Positions 16,396 through 24,890 of a stretch of DNA of 64,000 bases are shown here, one piece after another (the stretch's first letter is position 1; every line of letters starts with the position of its first letter). This stretch comes from Bradyrhizobium algeriense (GTDB lineage: Bacteria; Pseudomonadota; Alphaproteobacteria; Rhizobiales; Xanthobacteraceae). The stretch is from the NCBI RefSeq assembly GCF_003062295.1, contig NZ_PYCN01000006.1:248001-312000 (forward strand). The letters run 5' to 3'. Under the pieces are notes generated by a model. That model was not told the DNA's origin. It saw only the letters and a list, made by a program, of their open reading frames with translations, and ran no database searches. A program made the translations under genes and the position numbers.

Positions 16396-17451
16396 TCAAC
16401 CCTGTACGGCGCTCGCGGCGGGCGCCCGGCGCACCGGCCGCAGCGCGCGGCTTGGCTGCAGCGCCGTCAAATTACCGATGAACTGCCGCGCGCTGTTTTC
16501 CCAGGAACGCGAAAGCGCAAAATTCCGGCAGGCCTCGCGCGACATCGTCAGCGCGCGCAGGCACGCGCTGCGCAGATCGGTGTCGATCGCGCCGATCGGA
16601 TGATCGGCGATGACATCCTTCGGGCCGGTGACCGGGAACGCCGCAACTGGCGTGCCGCACGCCAGCGCCTCGAGCTGCACGACACCGAACGTATCGGTGA
16701 GGCTCGGAAACACGAAGACGTCGGCGGCGGCAAGATGCGCGGTCAGGTCCGCGCCCTCCTTCTCGCCGAGGAAAATCGCGCCGGGGTATTGTTTCGCGAG
16801 CTGCGCCTTCTGCGGACCGTCGCCGACGACCACTTTCGATCCCGGCAAATCGAGCGACAGGAACGCTTCGAGATTCTTTTCGACCGCGACGCGGCCCATG
16901 GTCATGAAGATCGGCCGCGGCAGATCCAGCGTTGCCGGCGTGTGCGGGTTGAACAGCTCGGTGTCGACGCCACGCGTCCAGAAGCCGAGTTTGCGAAAGC
17001 CCCGCGCGCCGAGTTCCTGTCGCAACGAATTGGTCGCGACCATGACTGTGGAAGACGCGGCATGAAAGTGCCGCATCACCGCATAGCCGACGCTCGCCGG
17101 GAGTCCGGTGCGGACGGCGACATATTCGGGAAAGCGCGTCGTATAGGACGTGGTAAACGCAAGCTTGCGGCGGCGGCAATAGGCGCGCGCCGCCCAGCCG
17201 ATTGGTCCTTCGGTCGCGATGTGGATGGCGTCCGGCACGGCTTCCTCGATCCGGCGCGCGATCTCGCGGCGGTTCGGCAGCGCGACGCGCAAGCCAGGAT
17301 AGGTCGGCAGGGGCATCGACGGAAATCCGTCAGGCGTGAGAAAGCTGATGTCGGCGCCAAGCGCTGAGGCGCTGCGCTTAAGCGACGTCAGTGTGCGCAC
17401 GACGCCATTCACCTGCGGATGCCACGCGTCGGTCGCGATCAGTATCTTCAT
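16396..17451 (-). CDS. GT4-family glycosyltransferase
   Basis: A 351-residue protein starting MKILIATDAWHPQVNGVVRT, the standard N-terminus of GT4 enzymes such as MgtA/SqdX-type sugar-lipid transferases. GT4 landmarks: HIATEGPIGWAAR, FWTRGVDTELFNP, FMTMGRVAVEKNLE, and the donor-binding segment FVFPSLTDTFGVVQLEALAC containing the E-x7-E motif. It probably adds a sugar to a diacylglycerol-type or other lipid acceptor. It is co-directional with pmtA. Confidence 0.8.
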   Translation of the reverse strand: MKILIATDAWHPQVNGVVRTLTSLKRSASALGADISFLTPDGFPSMPLPTYPGLRVALPNRREIARRIEEAVPDAIHIATEGPIGWAARAYCRRRKLAFTTSYTTRFPEYVAVRTGLPASVGYAVMRHFHAASSTVMVATNSLRQELGARGFRKLGFWTRGVDTELFNPHTPATLDLPRPIFMTMGRVAVEKNLEAFLSLDLPGSKVVVGDGPQKAQLAKQYPGAIFLGEKEGADLTAHLAAADVFVFPSLTDTFGVVQLEALACGTPVAAFPVTGPKDVIADHPIGAIDTDLRSACLRALTMSREACRNFALSRSWENSARQFIGNLTALQPSRALRPVRRAPAASAVQG

Positions 17452-17579
17452 GTCCCGGACCCGAGATTAATGATTCTCAAATCCGACGTTGGGACATGGA
17501 TATTTCAAGCGTATGACGTCATCGTTCTGTAAGGTTGTTTTTTAAACCCAGCTCCACGCTTTTCAGGTAACGTGACAGA

Positions 17580-18977
17580 ATGATGTCAGACCCGAACGAC
17601 AATCCTGCACGATCCCGCCGCCGGCGACAGCGGCGGAGCTACGCGCTTCTGATCCTTGCCGCCGGCATGCTCGCCTTCGGCGTTGCCGCCGGCGCGCTGT
17701 ATTACGCGCTGCGGCCGACGACGCTGCGGATCGCGGTGGGACCTGCCGGCAGCGAGGACCAGAAACTGGTCCAGTTGATGGCGCAGACGTTCGCGCGCGA
17801 GGGCAGCTCGGTGCGGCTGTCGCTGGTCACGACGGAGGGGGCGGCGGAGAGCATCGCGTTGTTCACGGCCGGCAAGGCCGATCTCGCGGTCGCCCGCGGC
17901 GACCTCAACCTGCCGGAGAACGCCGAGTCGGTCGCCATCCTGCGCAAGAATGTCGTCGTGCTGTGGGCGCCTTCCGGCCTTCCCGCCAAGGGCTCGAAGA
18001 AGCAGCCGACCCCCAAGATCAAGAGTCTCGATGAACTCGCCGGCCACCGCGTCGGCGTGATCGGGCGGACGCAGGCCAATGTCACGCTACTGCGCAATGT
18101 CCTGAAAGAGTCCGGCATCAATCCCGACAAGGTCACGATCAGCCAGTTCGCCACTGACAAGATCGGCGAAATGGCGCGCGACCAGACGATCGACGCGTTC
18201 ATGGCCGTCGGCCCGCTCAAGAGCAAGATCACGGTCGACGCCATCGCGTTGACGGCTGCGGCCCGCGGCGAGCCGAAGTTCCTGCCGGTCGACGTCGCCG
18301 ATGCCATCGCGAAGAAGAACCCGATCTACGAATCCGAGGAAATTCCCGCCAGCATCTTCGGCTCTTCGCCGCAGCGGCCGGAAGACAAGGTCGATACGGT
18401 TGCCGTCAGCCATCTGATCATCGCGCCGAAGTCGTTGTCGGACACGGCGGTCGCCGCCTTCGCCCGCCAGCTCTTCACCAACCGCCAGCAGCTCGCGCGC
18501 GAATTGCCGACCGCCTCGCAGATCGAAAAGCCTGATACCGACAAGGATGCCGCGCTGCCGGCGCATGCGGGAGCGGCCGCCTATATCGACGGCAACGAGC
18601 GCACGTTCCTCGAAAAATACACCGACTACATCTGGTTCCTGGTCCTGATCCTCTCGGGCCTGGGATCGGCCGGCGCCTGGCTGAAGCACTACTGGAACAA
18701 GGACGAGCGCGAGCAGTACATTGCCCATCGCGATCATTTGCTCGAGCTGATTGCCTCGGTGAGGAAGGCCGAAACGCCGGAAGAACTCGCCGAAATGCAA
18801 AGCGCGGCCGACGGCATGTTGCGCGAGACGCTGGATTGCTATGACGACGGCACCGTCGAGGAGAGTGATCTGTCGGTGATCGCGCTGACGCTCGAACAAT
18901 TCCACCATGCGGTCGCAGACCGCCGCGCGGTGCTGCAGACCGGCGTTGCCGGGACGCCGCGAATGCGCGCTAGCTAG
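17580..18977 (+). CDS. TAXI-family solute-binding protein with membrane anchors
   Basis: A 465-residue protein. A basic N-terminus is followed by a membrane helix at about 20-45; residues 50-330 form a TAXI/NMT1-type periplasmic binding domain (LRIAVGPAGSEDQKLV, ADLAVARGDLNLPENA, LDELAGHRVGVIG). A second helix near 355-372 (YIWFLVLILSGLGSAGAWL) puts a charged coiled C-terminus back into the cytoplasm. Classic TAXI proteins are soluble and work with TRAP permeases; no permease is present here, so a sensory or scaffold role is possible. Confidence 0.75.
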   Translation: MMSDPNDNPARSRRRRQRRSYALLILAAGMLAFGVAAGALYYALRPTTLRIAVGPAGSEDQKLVQLMAQTFAREGSSVRLSLVTTEGAAESIALFTAGKADLAVARGDLNLPENAESVAILRKNVVVLWAPSGLPAKGSKKQPTPKIKSLDELAGHRVGVIGRTQANVTLLRNVLKESGINPDKVTISQFATDKIGEMARDQTIDAFMAVGPLKSKITVDAIALTAAARGEPKFLPVDVADAIAKKNPIYESEEIPASIFGSSPQRPEDKVDTVAVSHLIIAPKSLSDTAVAAFARQLFTNRQQLARELPTASQIEKPDTDKDAALPAHAGAAAYIDGNERTFLEKYTDYIWFLVLILSGLGSAGAWLKHYWNKDEREQYIAHRDHLLELIASVRKAETPEELAEMQSAADGMLRETLDCYDDGTVEESDLSVIALTLEQFHHAVADRRAVLQTGVAGTPRMRAS

Positions 18978-19121
18978 GCCTTACGGCTACTCCTGCCCTA
19001 TCATGGCTACGCCGCAGGAACCCCATATTATCGACCCCCCAGGCGCTACTATGCGGGCTATCGCCCGTATTGGGCGGCGGGCTATGGGATGTACCGGGTT
19101 CGCCACTATCGCCGCTGGTGA
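18978..19121 (+). pseudogene. Remnant of a Tyr/Arg-rich secreted protein
   Basis: Directly after the TAXI stop and in the same frame, 47 codons read ...YYRPPRRYYAGYRPYWA...VRHYRRW before TGA at 19119-19121. The Tyr/Arg/Gly composition is that of small secreted proteins common in this group. There is no start codon or signal peptide, so it looks like the 3' end of a lost gene. Confidence 0.4.
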
Positions 19122-19642
19122 ACCCTTGCAAACAATCCCGGCCGCTCCCGTCGGCCGGAGTTTCTTAAGACAGAACCCTCGATGCGCCGCGTCGTAGCAG
19201 CTTGCGTGCCCCCGTAGCAGGCAGGGTACATCGCTGCGAGCTGCCTGCCTCGCAGAAAGATCGTGCGCGCAGACAAGCCGCCGCGACTGGCGATCCAGCG
19301 CTGGACCTGCGATGGATACATTGAAAAGAGCTCTCTGGTTGCTTCCGGGTTCGGAATAGCCCGTCCGCGCCTTCCGAAATCCCAGGCGGCATGGAAGGCG
19401 AACTCGGCATTCGGAGTCACACAGATCTTGTTGTAGGGGATCGTGCCGAGGACAATTGTGCAGGCGGAGGCGCAAAGGCCATCGACGACGATCGCGTGTC
19501 CTGACGCTCGCAATTTTTCATATCGATCTACGTAGCGGCCGATCTGACCGCCCCGGTCATCGGTAATTCGAACCAGCGCATGGCTTGCTTCCGCTCGCGC
19601 AAGCAAGAGCATTGCCGCGAGCACCGCGGTCAGACATTTCAT
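19106..19642 (-). CDS. Exported protein with a ClpP/crotonase-like serine motif
   Basis: A 178-residue protein starting MKCLTAVLAAMLLLARAEAS, a signal peptide, behind GGGCAGGAGGC. The motif GLCASACTIVLG at about 55-66 resembles the nucleophile region of COG3904-type periplasmic ClpP-like proteins (Ser59). A later FAFHAAWDF segment may supply His. The C-terminal 40 residues are Arg-rich and look irregular, and the end overlaps the Tyr-rich remnant, so the 3' end may have been altered by rearrangement. Confidence 0.6.
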   Translation of the reverse strand: MKCLTAVLAAMLLLARAEASHALVRITDDRGGQIGRYVDRYEKLRASGHAIVVDGLCASACTIVLGTIPYNKICVTPNAEFAFHAAWDFGRRGRAIPNPEATRELFSMYPSQVQRWIASRGGLSARTIFLRGRQLAAMYPACYGGTQAATTRRIEGSVLRNSGRRERPGLFARVHQRR

Positions 19643-19845
19643 GCCTCCTGCCCTCCACGCTGGTGGTGAGTACTCCGTCGACCGGACCAGCAGCATCAGA
19701 TCGACGAACCGTTATCCGTGACGTGGAAGAGCGTAAGACTACTGTCTCTTTATGGACGTTGACTCAAATCAAGGAAGCGCCTTGGTCAGCACCCATGAAT
19801 TTGACAGGTTCCCGCCCTGCATGTTCTGGGATCGAGAGGATCGCC

Positions 19846-20022
19846 ATGGCTGAAACAACCAAACTCTCCGTCGAGAAGGCTCTGAAAAAAATCCGCTCCG
19901 CCGATCCGGAGTCAAAAGATGAGCGGCGCAACGCGGAGATGGAAGCGCTCGAAGAGGACATCAAGCGCATGAGAGCGCAAAGACTTCGCCTCGAGCGGCG
20001 ACAACGGCAGACTAGGAGCTAG
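19846..20022 (+). CDS. Small helical protein, 58 residues
   Basis: MAETTKLSVEKALKKIR opens a strongly charged protein ending in RLRLERRQRQTRS. A GAGAGGA ribosome binding site precedes the ATG. Residues 20-55 form a predicted coiled coil (heptads with Met/Leu). No signal peptide. Function unknown; comparable small basic coiled-coil proteins are frequent in rhizobia. Confidence 0.65.
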   Translation: MAETTKLSVEKALKKIRSADPESKDERRNAEMEALEEDIKRMRAQRLRLERRQRQTRS

Positions 20023-20313
20023 CGCGCTGGTCAATGCGCCGTTGGTCAAGCGAAGAAAGCCTGGGCAAGGGCTATGCCTGCTGGAGACAGGCAGTCGATC
20101 GATTCGCGGGCGAATGCCGATCCCCAAGAGCCGGCTGCGCTGGTCTCAAGATGAGGGCCGCGGCCGTCAACGAAACCTTAATGAAACAATTCCCTAACGC
20201 GACGAAACCATTTTGGCTATTTTGTGCAAATGTCCTGAAACGGTTCACCTGTACACGTTTCCCCAACGACGCGCCGAAAACGGCGTGACTGGGCGTAGAA
20301 CAGGGGACGACCA

Positions 20314-21006
20314 ATGTTTAATTCATTTAGCCTCAATACCCGCTTTGCTGCCGCCATTTTTGGCGCGCTGGCGATCGGCGCGACCGCATTTTCCGCACCT
20401 GCCGCGGCGGCTCCGCTGCCGCTGTTTCCGTTTTTCCTGCCGCAGATCGAGGCGGCCCCGCCGCCGGTGCAGGCTGCCCCCCGGGACGAAGAAGACCGCT
20501 CGGTCGAACTGCCGGCGCGCCTGCGTCGCCAGGTCGTGAGCTACCCGACCCGCGAGGCGCCGGGCACTGTTATCATCGATACCCCGAACACCTATCTCTA
20601 CCTCGTGCTCGGTAACGGCCAGGCGATGCGCTACGGCATCGGCATCGGCCGCGACGGGTTCACCTGGTCCGGCACGCAAACGATCACCCGCAAGGCCGAA
20701 TGGCCGGCCTGGACCCCGCCGCCGCAAATGATCGCCCGCCAGCCCTATCTGCCGCGCCACATGGCCGGCGGCCCCGGCAACCCGCTCGGCGCCCGCGCGA
20801 TGTATCTCGGCGGCACCATCTATCGCATCCACGGCACCAACGCGCCGGAGACGATCGGCACCCGTGTTTCCTCAGGCTGCCTCCGCCTCACCAACGAAGA
20901 CGTCAGCGATCTCTATTCGCGGGTCAGTGTCGGAACCAAGGTGATCGTGCTGCCGATGACGGATCGCCGCGCCGATCTCGGCGGCACCATCCGGGTAAGT
21001 CATTAG
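20314..21006 (+). CDS. L,D-transpeptidase (YkuD domain)
   Basis: A 230-residue exported protein: signal peptide 1-33 (ends AAAA), a Pro-rich linker, then a YkuD domain at about 88-215. The catalytic signature is complete: HGTNAPETIG (His about 173) followed by SSGCLRLTNED (Cys about 189). Such enzymes make 3-3 cross-links in peptidoglycan or attach proteins to it, in the periplasm. A terminator follows at 21022. Confidence 0.9.
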   Translation: MFNSFSLNTRFAAAIFGALAIGATAFSAPAAAAPLPLFPFFLPQIEAAPPPVQAAPRDEEDRSVELPARLRRQVVSYPTREAPGTVIIDTPNTYLYLVLGNGQAMRYGIGIGRDGFTWSGTQTITRKAEWPAWTPPPQMIARQPYLPRHMAGGPGNPLGARAMYLGGTIYRIHGTNAPETIGTRVSSGCLRLTNEDVSDLYSRVSVGTKVIVLPMTDRRADLGGTIRVSH

Positions 21007-21021
21007 CGCTTCTTAATGCGA

Positions 21022-21054
21022 AAAAGGCGGCCCCGGCCTTCGCCGGGCCGTTTG
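21022..21054 (+). terminator. Rho-independent terminator
   Basis: CGGCCCCGGC (21028-21037) pairs with GCCGGGCCG (21042-21050) with one bulged C, and TTTGT follows. An A-tract precedes it. It lies 20 bp after the L,D-transpeptidase stop. Confidence 0.75.
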
Positions 21055-21147
21055 TATTGATCTGATGCAGCCTCATTGCGCAGTGGCGTGGCCCTCGCCG
21101 CCGCTGTAAAACGATGTGGGGCGATTCATTGGGGATCCGGGGGGACG

Positions 21148-22716
21148 ATGCGTCTGCCGATGCATCTCAAGACGATTTCGATTGCGCTCGCGGTCGTCAT
21201 CGTCTCATTTGTGGCCAGCCTGAAGGTGATGGACTTCGTCGCGCCGCGTGCCACGAACCGGGCGCCGTCGCTCGCCGAATTGCCGCCGCTGCCGCCGGCG
21301 CCGCGCGCATCCACCGTGATGGCGCCGATTGCGGTGACGCTGTCGGCGATCCGCGACGCCGCCGATCGCGGCGCGCCGCGATCGTTCACCGGCAAGGCCG
21401 ACAATCCGATATCGCAGATCCTGCAGAACGCCGATATCGGCTGGACCGCCTCGCGCGGGCCGATCGCAGCGACCGGCGCGCAGGACGTGCTGTCGCTGAC
21501 GACGCCGCTGACCGGTACATTGAACGTAACCGGCTCGCTGTCGGCGAAGGCGACCGGTGCGGTCGGCGACGCGCTCGGCGGCCTGCTCGGCGGCAATGTC
21601 GCGAAACAAATCGGCAGCGTGAACATCAAGAACCTCAACGCCAGCGCCGAGATCAAGGGCAACGTCGTCATATCAGCGCGGCCGAAGATCGCCGCGAACT
21701 GGCGCATCGATCCGAATTTGGCGGCACAGGTCAATCTCGGCGACACCAGCCTCAGCGTGGCCGGCGCGCGCGTCAACGTGCCCGCGCAGGTGAAGCCGTT
21801 GATCGACAAAAACGTCGCCGAGCAGATCGCGCTGGTGCAGGCGCGCATGCGCAACGATCCGACCTTCGAACAGAACGCGCGCGTGCAGTGGGCCAAGGCC
21901 TGCCGCTCGATCCCGCTGCAGGGCACGACGGCCGGCTCGACGATGCCGACGCTGTGGCTGGAATTGCGCCCCACACGGGCGATCGCCGCGCAGCCGCGCA
22001 TCGACGCTTCGAACCTTACGCTGACGCTCGGTATCGAGGCGGAGACCCGCATCACGCCGGGTGAGACCAAGCCCTCCTGCCCGTTCCCCGCCGAGATCGT
22101 CATCGTGCCGCCAACGCCGGGACGGGTCGCGATCGGCGTTCCCATCGACATGCCCTTCACCGAGCTCAACAGAATCGTGGAAGCGCAGTTCGCCGGAAAG
22201 ACTTTTCCGGAAGATGGTTCGGGCTCGGTCGACGTCACCGTCAAGCGCGCCAGCGTCGCGGCGTCGGGCAATCGCCTGCTGATTTCGCTGCTGGTGAGCG
22301 CCAGGGAAAAGAAGAGCTTCCTGGGGCTGGGCGGCGAGGCCAATGTGCATATCTGGGGAAGGCCGGTGCTCGATCACGCCGAGCAGACGCTGCGGCTGAC
22401 CGATATCGAACTCGCCGTCGAGTCGGAAGCCGCCTTCGGGCTGCTGGGCGCCGCGGCGCGCGCGGCCATCCCGCACCTGCAGAAGACGCTGGCGGAAAAG
22501 GCGACCGTCGACCTCAAGCCGTTCGCTGCCAACGCCCAGAAAAAGATTGCGGCCGTGATCGCCGATTTCCAGAAGAACGAGGAAGGCCTGCGGGTCTCGG
22601 CCGAGATCAGCAGACTGCGCCTCGCCGACATCGCCTTCGATTCCAAAACGCTGCGCGTGATCGCGGAAGCCGAAGGCGCGATCAGCGTCTATGTGACCGC
22701 GCTGCCGGGGCTGTGA
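21148..22716 (+). CDS. DUF4403 family protein
   Basis: About 522 residues, starting MRLPMHLKTISIALAVVIV behind GGGGGGACG. An N-terminal membrane helix (about 8-28) anchors or exports it. The body shows two lipid-binding-like barrel modules typical of DUF4403: paired segments such as VNIKNLNASAEIKGNVVIS and VDVTVKRASVAASGNRLLIS. The C-terminus is LRVIAEAEGAISVYV. Function unknown. It probably sits in the periplasm facing the inner membrane. Confidence 0.75.
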   Translation: MRLPMHLKTISIALAVVIVSFVASLKVMDFVAPRATNRAPSLAELPPLPPAPRASTVMAPIAVTLSAIRDAADRGAPRSFTGKADNPISQILQNADIGWTASRGPIAATGAQDVLSLTTPLTGTLNVTGSLSAKATGAVGDALGGLLGGNVAKQIGSVNIKNLNASAEIKGNVVISARPKIAANWRIDPNLAAQVNLGDTSLSVAGARVNVPAQVKPLIDKNVAEQIALVQARMRNDPTFEQNARVQWAKACRSIPLQGTTAGSTMPTLWLELRPTRAIAAQPRIDASNLTLTLGIEAETRITPGETKPSCPFPAEIVIVPPTPGRVAIGVPIDMPFTELNRIVEAQFAGKTFPEDGSGSVDVTVKRASVAASGNRLLISLLVSAREKKSFLGLGGEANVHIWGRPVLDHAEQTLRLTDIELAVESEAAFGLLGAAARAAIPHLQKTLAEKATVDLKPFAANAQKKIAAVIADFQKNEEGLRVSAEISRLRLADIAFDSKTLRVIAEAEGAISVYVTALPGL

Positions 22717-22723
22717 TGAGATC

Positions 22724-22865
22724 CGTAGGGTAGGCAAAGCGACTTGTCCGCCGTAGCTCAACGAGCGAAGGCGGAAGCGTGCCCACCGTTTCTTTCTCAT
22801 GAAGATGGTGGGCACGCTCATGAAGATAGTGGGCACGGCGCGTGCGCGCCTTTGCCCACCCCACG
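22724..22865. repeat. Palindromic intergenic repeat, GGGCAAAGCG family (copy 1)
   Basis: It starts CGTAGGGTAGGCAAAGCGA and ends GCGCGCCTTTGCCCACCCCACG, with inverted ends. It matches the element at 33940-34064 (shared CCGTAGCTC, GAGCGAAGGCGG, GCGTGCCCACC). Inside, TCATGAAGATGGTGGGCACG and TCATGAAGATAGTGGGCACG form a local tandem duplication (22798-22838) absent from the other copy. Confidence 0.85.
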
Positions 22866-22877
22866 ATTATGCCGTCG

Positions 22878-23093
22878 CTACGCCCCCTCGAACTTGAACG
22901 AAACGCTCAGCTTGGCACGGTAGGCTTCGACCTTGCCCTTGGCGTCAAGTTGCAGATCGAGCTTCACGACTTCGGCGACGCGCAGATCGCGGAGCGACTC
23001 TCCCGCACGGCTGACCGCGGCCGCCGCGGCCTTTTCCCAGGATTCTGTGCTGGTGCCGATCAGCTCGATGACCTTGTAGACGCTATCAGCCAT
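22878..23093 (-). CDS. Dodecin-family flavin-binding protein
   Basis: A 71-residue protein, MADSVYKVIELIGTSTESWE, matching dodecins over the full length: a TSTESWEKAAAAAV helix, then two strands including VVKLDLQL and YRAKLSVSFKFEG. Dodecins form hollow 12-mers that store riboflavin or FMN. The ribosome binding site GGGAGGACGAC is good. It stands alone after the repeat at 22724. Confidence 0.9.
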   Translation of the reverse strand: MADSVYKVIELIGTSTESWEKAAAAAVSRAGESLRDLRVAEVVKLDLQLDAKGKVEAYRAKLSVSFKFEGA

Positions 23094-23251
23094 GTCGTCC
23101 TCCCGTTGAGCAAGGGTCTATGCAAGGCAGGACGCAGGTGCTCCTGCCAGTTACAACCTAACATCGGGACGCGCATCGTGAATAGGATGCGCTGCACCAT
23201 TGCGAGCGCTTACGCCAGCGGGCGCCCATAAAACACACGCCCATAAACACA

Positions 23252-23285
23252 ATGGCCGGGCGGCTTACGCCGTCCAGCCATTTGT
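23252..23285 (-). terminator. Possible terminator hairpin
   Basis: ATGGC, GGCGG, loop CTTAC, GCCGTC and GCCAT (23252-23281) form an interrupted stem between the PRC-barrel gene and dodecin. The T-tract is weak on the minus strand. A terminator of the PRC-barrel transcript is the likeliest reading. Confidence 0.35.
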
Positions 23286-23312
23286 GAAAGTCATTGCTAC
23301 GCGACCGATGCC

Positions 23313-23858
23313 TCACTCGGTCGAGTACTTGAACTCCGGCATCGACTTCAGCTGATCCTTGGTCGCGCTGAACACGGCGTGGTCCGGATACCACGGATTC
23401 TTCTTGGGCGCGGCGGCAGGCGCGGGCGGCGCAGCACCCGTCGTCGTACCCGTGCCTGTCGTCCCAGGCCTTGCGCCACCGGTGGCAGGCGCGCCGGCCG
23501 TGCCGGTATAGGCAATCGGCTCGTCGACGAACTTCACCTTGTCGATCGGTACCGCGACCAGATGCTCGCCGACCCCGAGGAACCCGCCGACGCCGATCAC
23601 CACGGCTTTGATGTCGCCGCTCTTGTCGGCCAGAAGATCGTTGATCGACCCGAGGCTTTCGTTGCTGTCGTTGTACACATTCAGGCCGACCATCTTCGAC
23701 GTACGCCAGTTGCCCTTGAACGACGAGGTATCGGACGCAGCCGCAGGCGCGGCGGTGGTGGCGCGGTCAGTCGTTGCCGAAGGACTTTGTTGCGCGAACG
23801 CGACACTCGCCAGCAACGCGGAAGCCGCGAGGCCGGCAACGGCAGTTTTGGTTAACAT
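23313..23858 (-). CDS. Exported PRC-barrel domain protein
   Basis: A 181-residue protein starting MLTKTAVAGLAASALLASVAFAQ, a signal peptide, behind GAGGAG. A PRC-barrel lies at about 50-110 (SKMVGLNVYNDSNESLGSINDLL, IKAVVIGVGGFLGVGEHLVAVP). A Gly/Thr/Pro-rich linker and a short tail with KKNPWYPDHAVFSATKDQLKS follow. PRC-barrels bind proteins or RNA; exported versions are common in rhizobia and of unknown role. The neighbour at 23962 is a cytosolic PRC-barrel protein. Confidence 0.8.
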   Translation of the reverse strand: MLTKTAVAGLAASALLASVAFAQQSPSATTDRATTAAPAAASDTSSFKGNWRTSKMVGLNVYNDSNESLGSINDLLADKSGDIKAVVIGVGGFLGVGEHLVAVPIDKVKFVDEPIAYTGTAGAPATGGARPGTTGTGTTTGAAPPAPAAAPKKNPWYPDHAVFSATKDQLKSMPEFKYSTE

Positions 23859-23961
23859 ATCGGTTCTCCTCATCTCCTCATTTCAGGAAACGCTCTGGAA
23901 GAACCCGTCACTTCAACAAGTGTTCCACGCATTTCGCGCGGAAACCTGCGCCGCACTGCGG

Positions 23962-24339
23962 TCAAAAGCCGCCCCAGTAAGGCGGCATGCCGTAATAGCG
24001 ATGCAGCTCGGCTTCCTTCGCGCGATCGCCCCAGTCGAAATCCTTGTCGGCACGGAACGACGGCGCGCGCTTCAGCTCTTCATCGTCGACGTCGAGTTCA
24101 TAGGCTTCGAACTTCATGTTGTAGCGAAGCCGTCCCCACGGCAACGGAATCAGATTGGCGCCGATGCCGAGAAAGCCGCCGAAACTCAGAATTGCATAGG
24201 ATACTTTACCGGTGACCTTGTCGATCATCAGCCGTTCGATATGGCCGATCATGTCCCCGTTCGGCCGGCGCACCGCGGTCCCCTCGACACGGTCGCTCGC
24301 GATCAACTGATGCGGCTTGGCCATGACGTCGATTGCCAT
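23962..24339 (-). CDS. PRC-barrel domain protein (cytosolic)
   Basis: A 125-residue protein starting MAIDVMAKPHQLIASDRVEG behind GGAGGG. The PRC-barrel covers about 12-85 (GTAVRRPNGDMIGHIERLMID, YAILSFGGFLGIGANLIPLPW). There is no signal peptide. The tail is acidic and ends GMPPYWGGF. The shared GGFLGIG/GGFLGVG turn shows relationship to the exported neighbour. Possibly a stress-linked protein; function unknown. Confidence 0.8.
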   Translation of the reverse strand: MAIDVMAKPHQLIASDRVEGTAVRRPNGDMIGHIERLMIDKVTGKVSYAILSFGGFLGIGANLIPLPWGRLRYNMKFEAYELDVDDEELKRAPSFRADKDFDWGDRAKEAELHRYYGMPPYWGGF

Positions 24340-24468
24340 CGCACCCTCCACAAATGAAGAGGTGAATCAACGCCGCAGCAACCGCGCGGTTCCAGCCGCA
24401 AAAAAGGACAACCATCCTTCCCTGTCGGAAAGGATGGGTTGCAAGGTACGGAGCTGCGCGGGGAAAAA

Positions 24469-24678
24469 TCAGCTCTGATAGTCGATCAGCAACGCCGAGA
24501 ACGACGCGTTGCTGCTGCTCGAAGTACCGGTCGCGCCATAGCTCGTCGACGCCGAAGCCGACAGCGATTCCTGCAGCGATTGCAGGAACTGCTTGAGAAT
24601 GTCGTCGATCGAAGTCGTGCTCGACGAGGAGGAGTCGTCGCTGGAGGACGCGCCATCCGCAGGCGGCGGACCGCCGGG
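24469..24678 (-). pseudogene. C-terminal fragment of a Ser-rich protein
   Basis: The minus-strand frame reads GGPPPADGASSSDDSSSSS, TTSIDDILKQFLQSLQES and ends FSALLIDYQS. The Ser-rich, then helical end looks like a real C-terminus, but beyond about 24678 the frame becomes antisense to the response-regulator fragment. The 5' part of the gene is missing. Confidence 0.5.
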
Positions 24679-24888
24679 TCGCGCGACAGCCTGCTCGACC
24701 TCACGCAAGGCCGCAACGCCGGCTCGTTCGAACGCTCGATCGACGTGCTGGTCAGCCGCATCCGCCGCAAGATCGAACCCGATCCGCAAGCTGCCACCCT
24801 GATCAAGACGGTGCGCTCCGGCGGCTACATGTTCACCCCGCGCGTTGAAGCCATCAGCGTCGAGGCGGTGACCGCCGCCGGTCACTGA
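24679..24888 (+). pseudogene. C-terminal fragment of an OmpR-family response regulator
   Basis: The frame reads SRDSLLDLTQGR, SIDVLVSRIRRKIE and IKTVRSGGYMFTPRV, the recognition helix and wing of a winged-helix OmpR-type regulator. The receiver domain and the first half of the DNA-binding domain are gone. The fragment abuts the Ser-rich fragment tail to tail-half, marking a deletion or rearrangement junction near 24678. Histidine-kinase sequence follows 2 bp later. Confidence 0.65.
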
Positions 24889-24890
24889 TC

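Noticed and set aside
22798..22838. Two near-identical 20-bp units that might suggest a CRISPR-like array
   Set aside because: Only two units without spacers, inside a palindromic intergenic repeat; no cas genes in the window.
24439..24678. N-terminal 80 codons continuous with the response-regulator fragment
   Set aside because: These codons are antisense to the Ser-rich protein tail; only the part from about 24679 has OmpR-type sequence.
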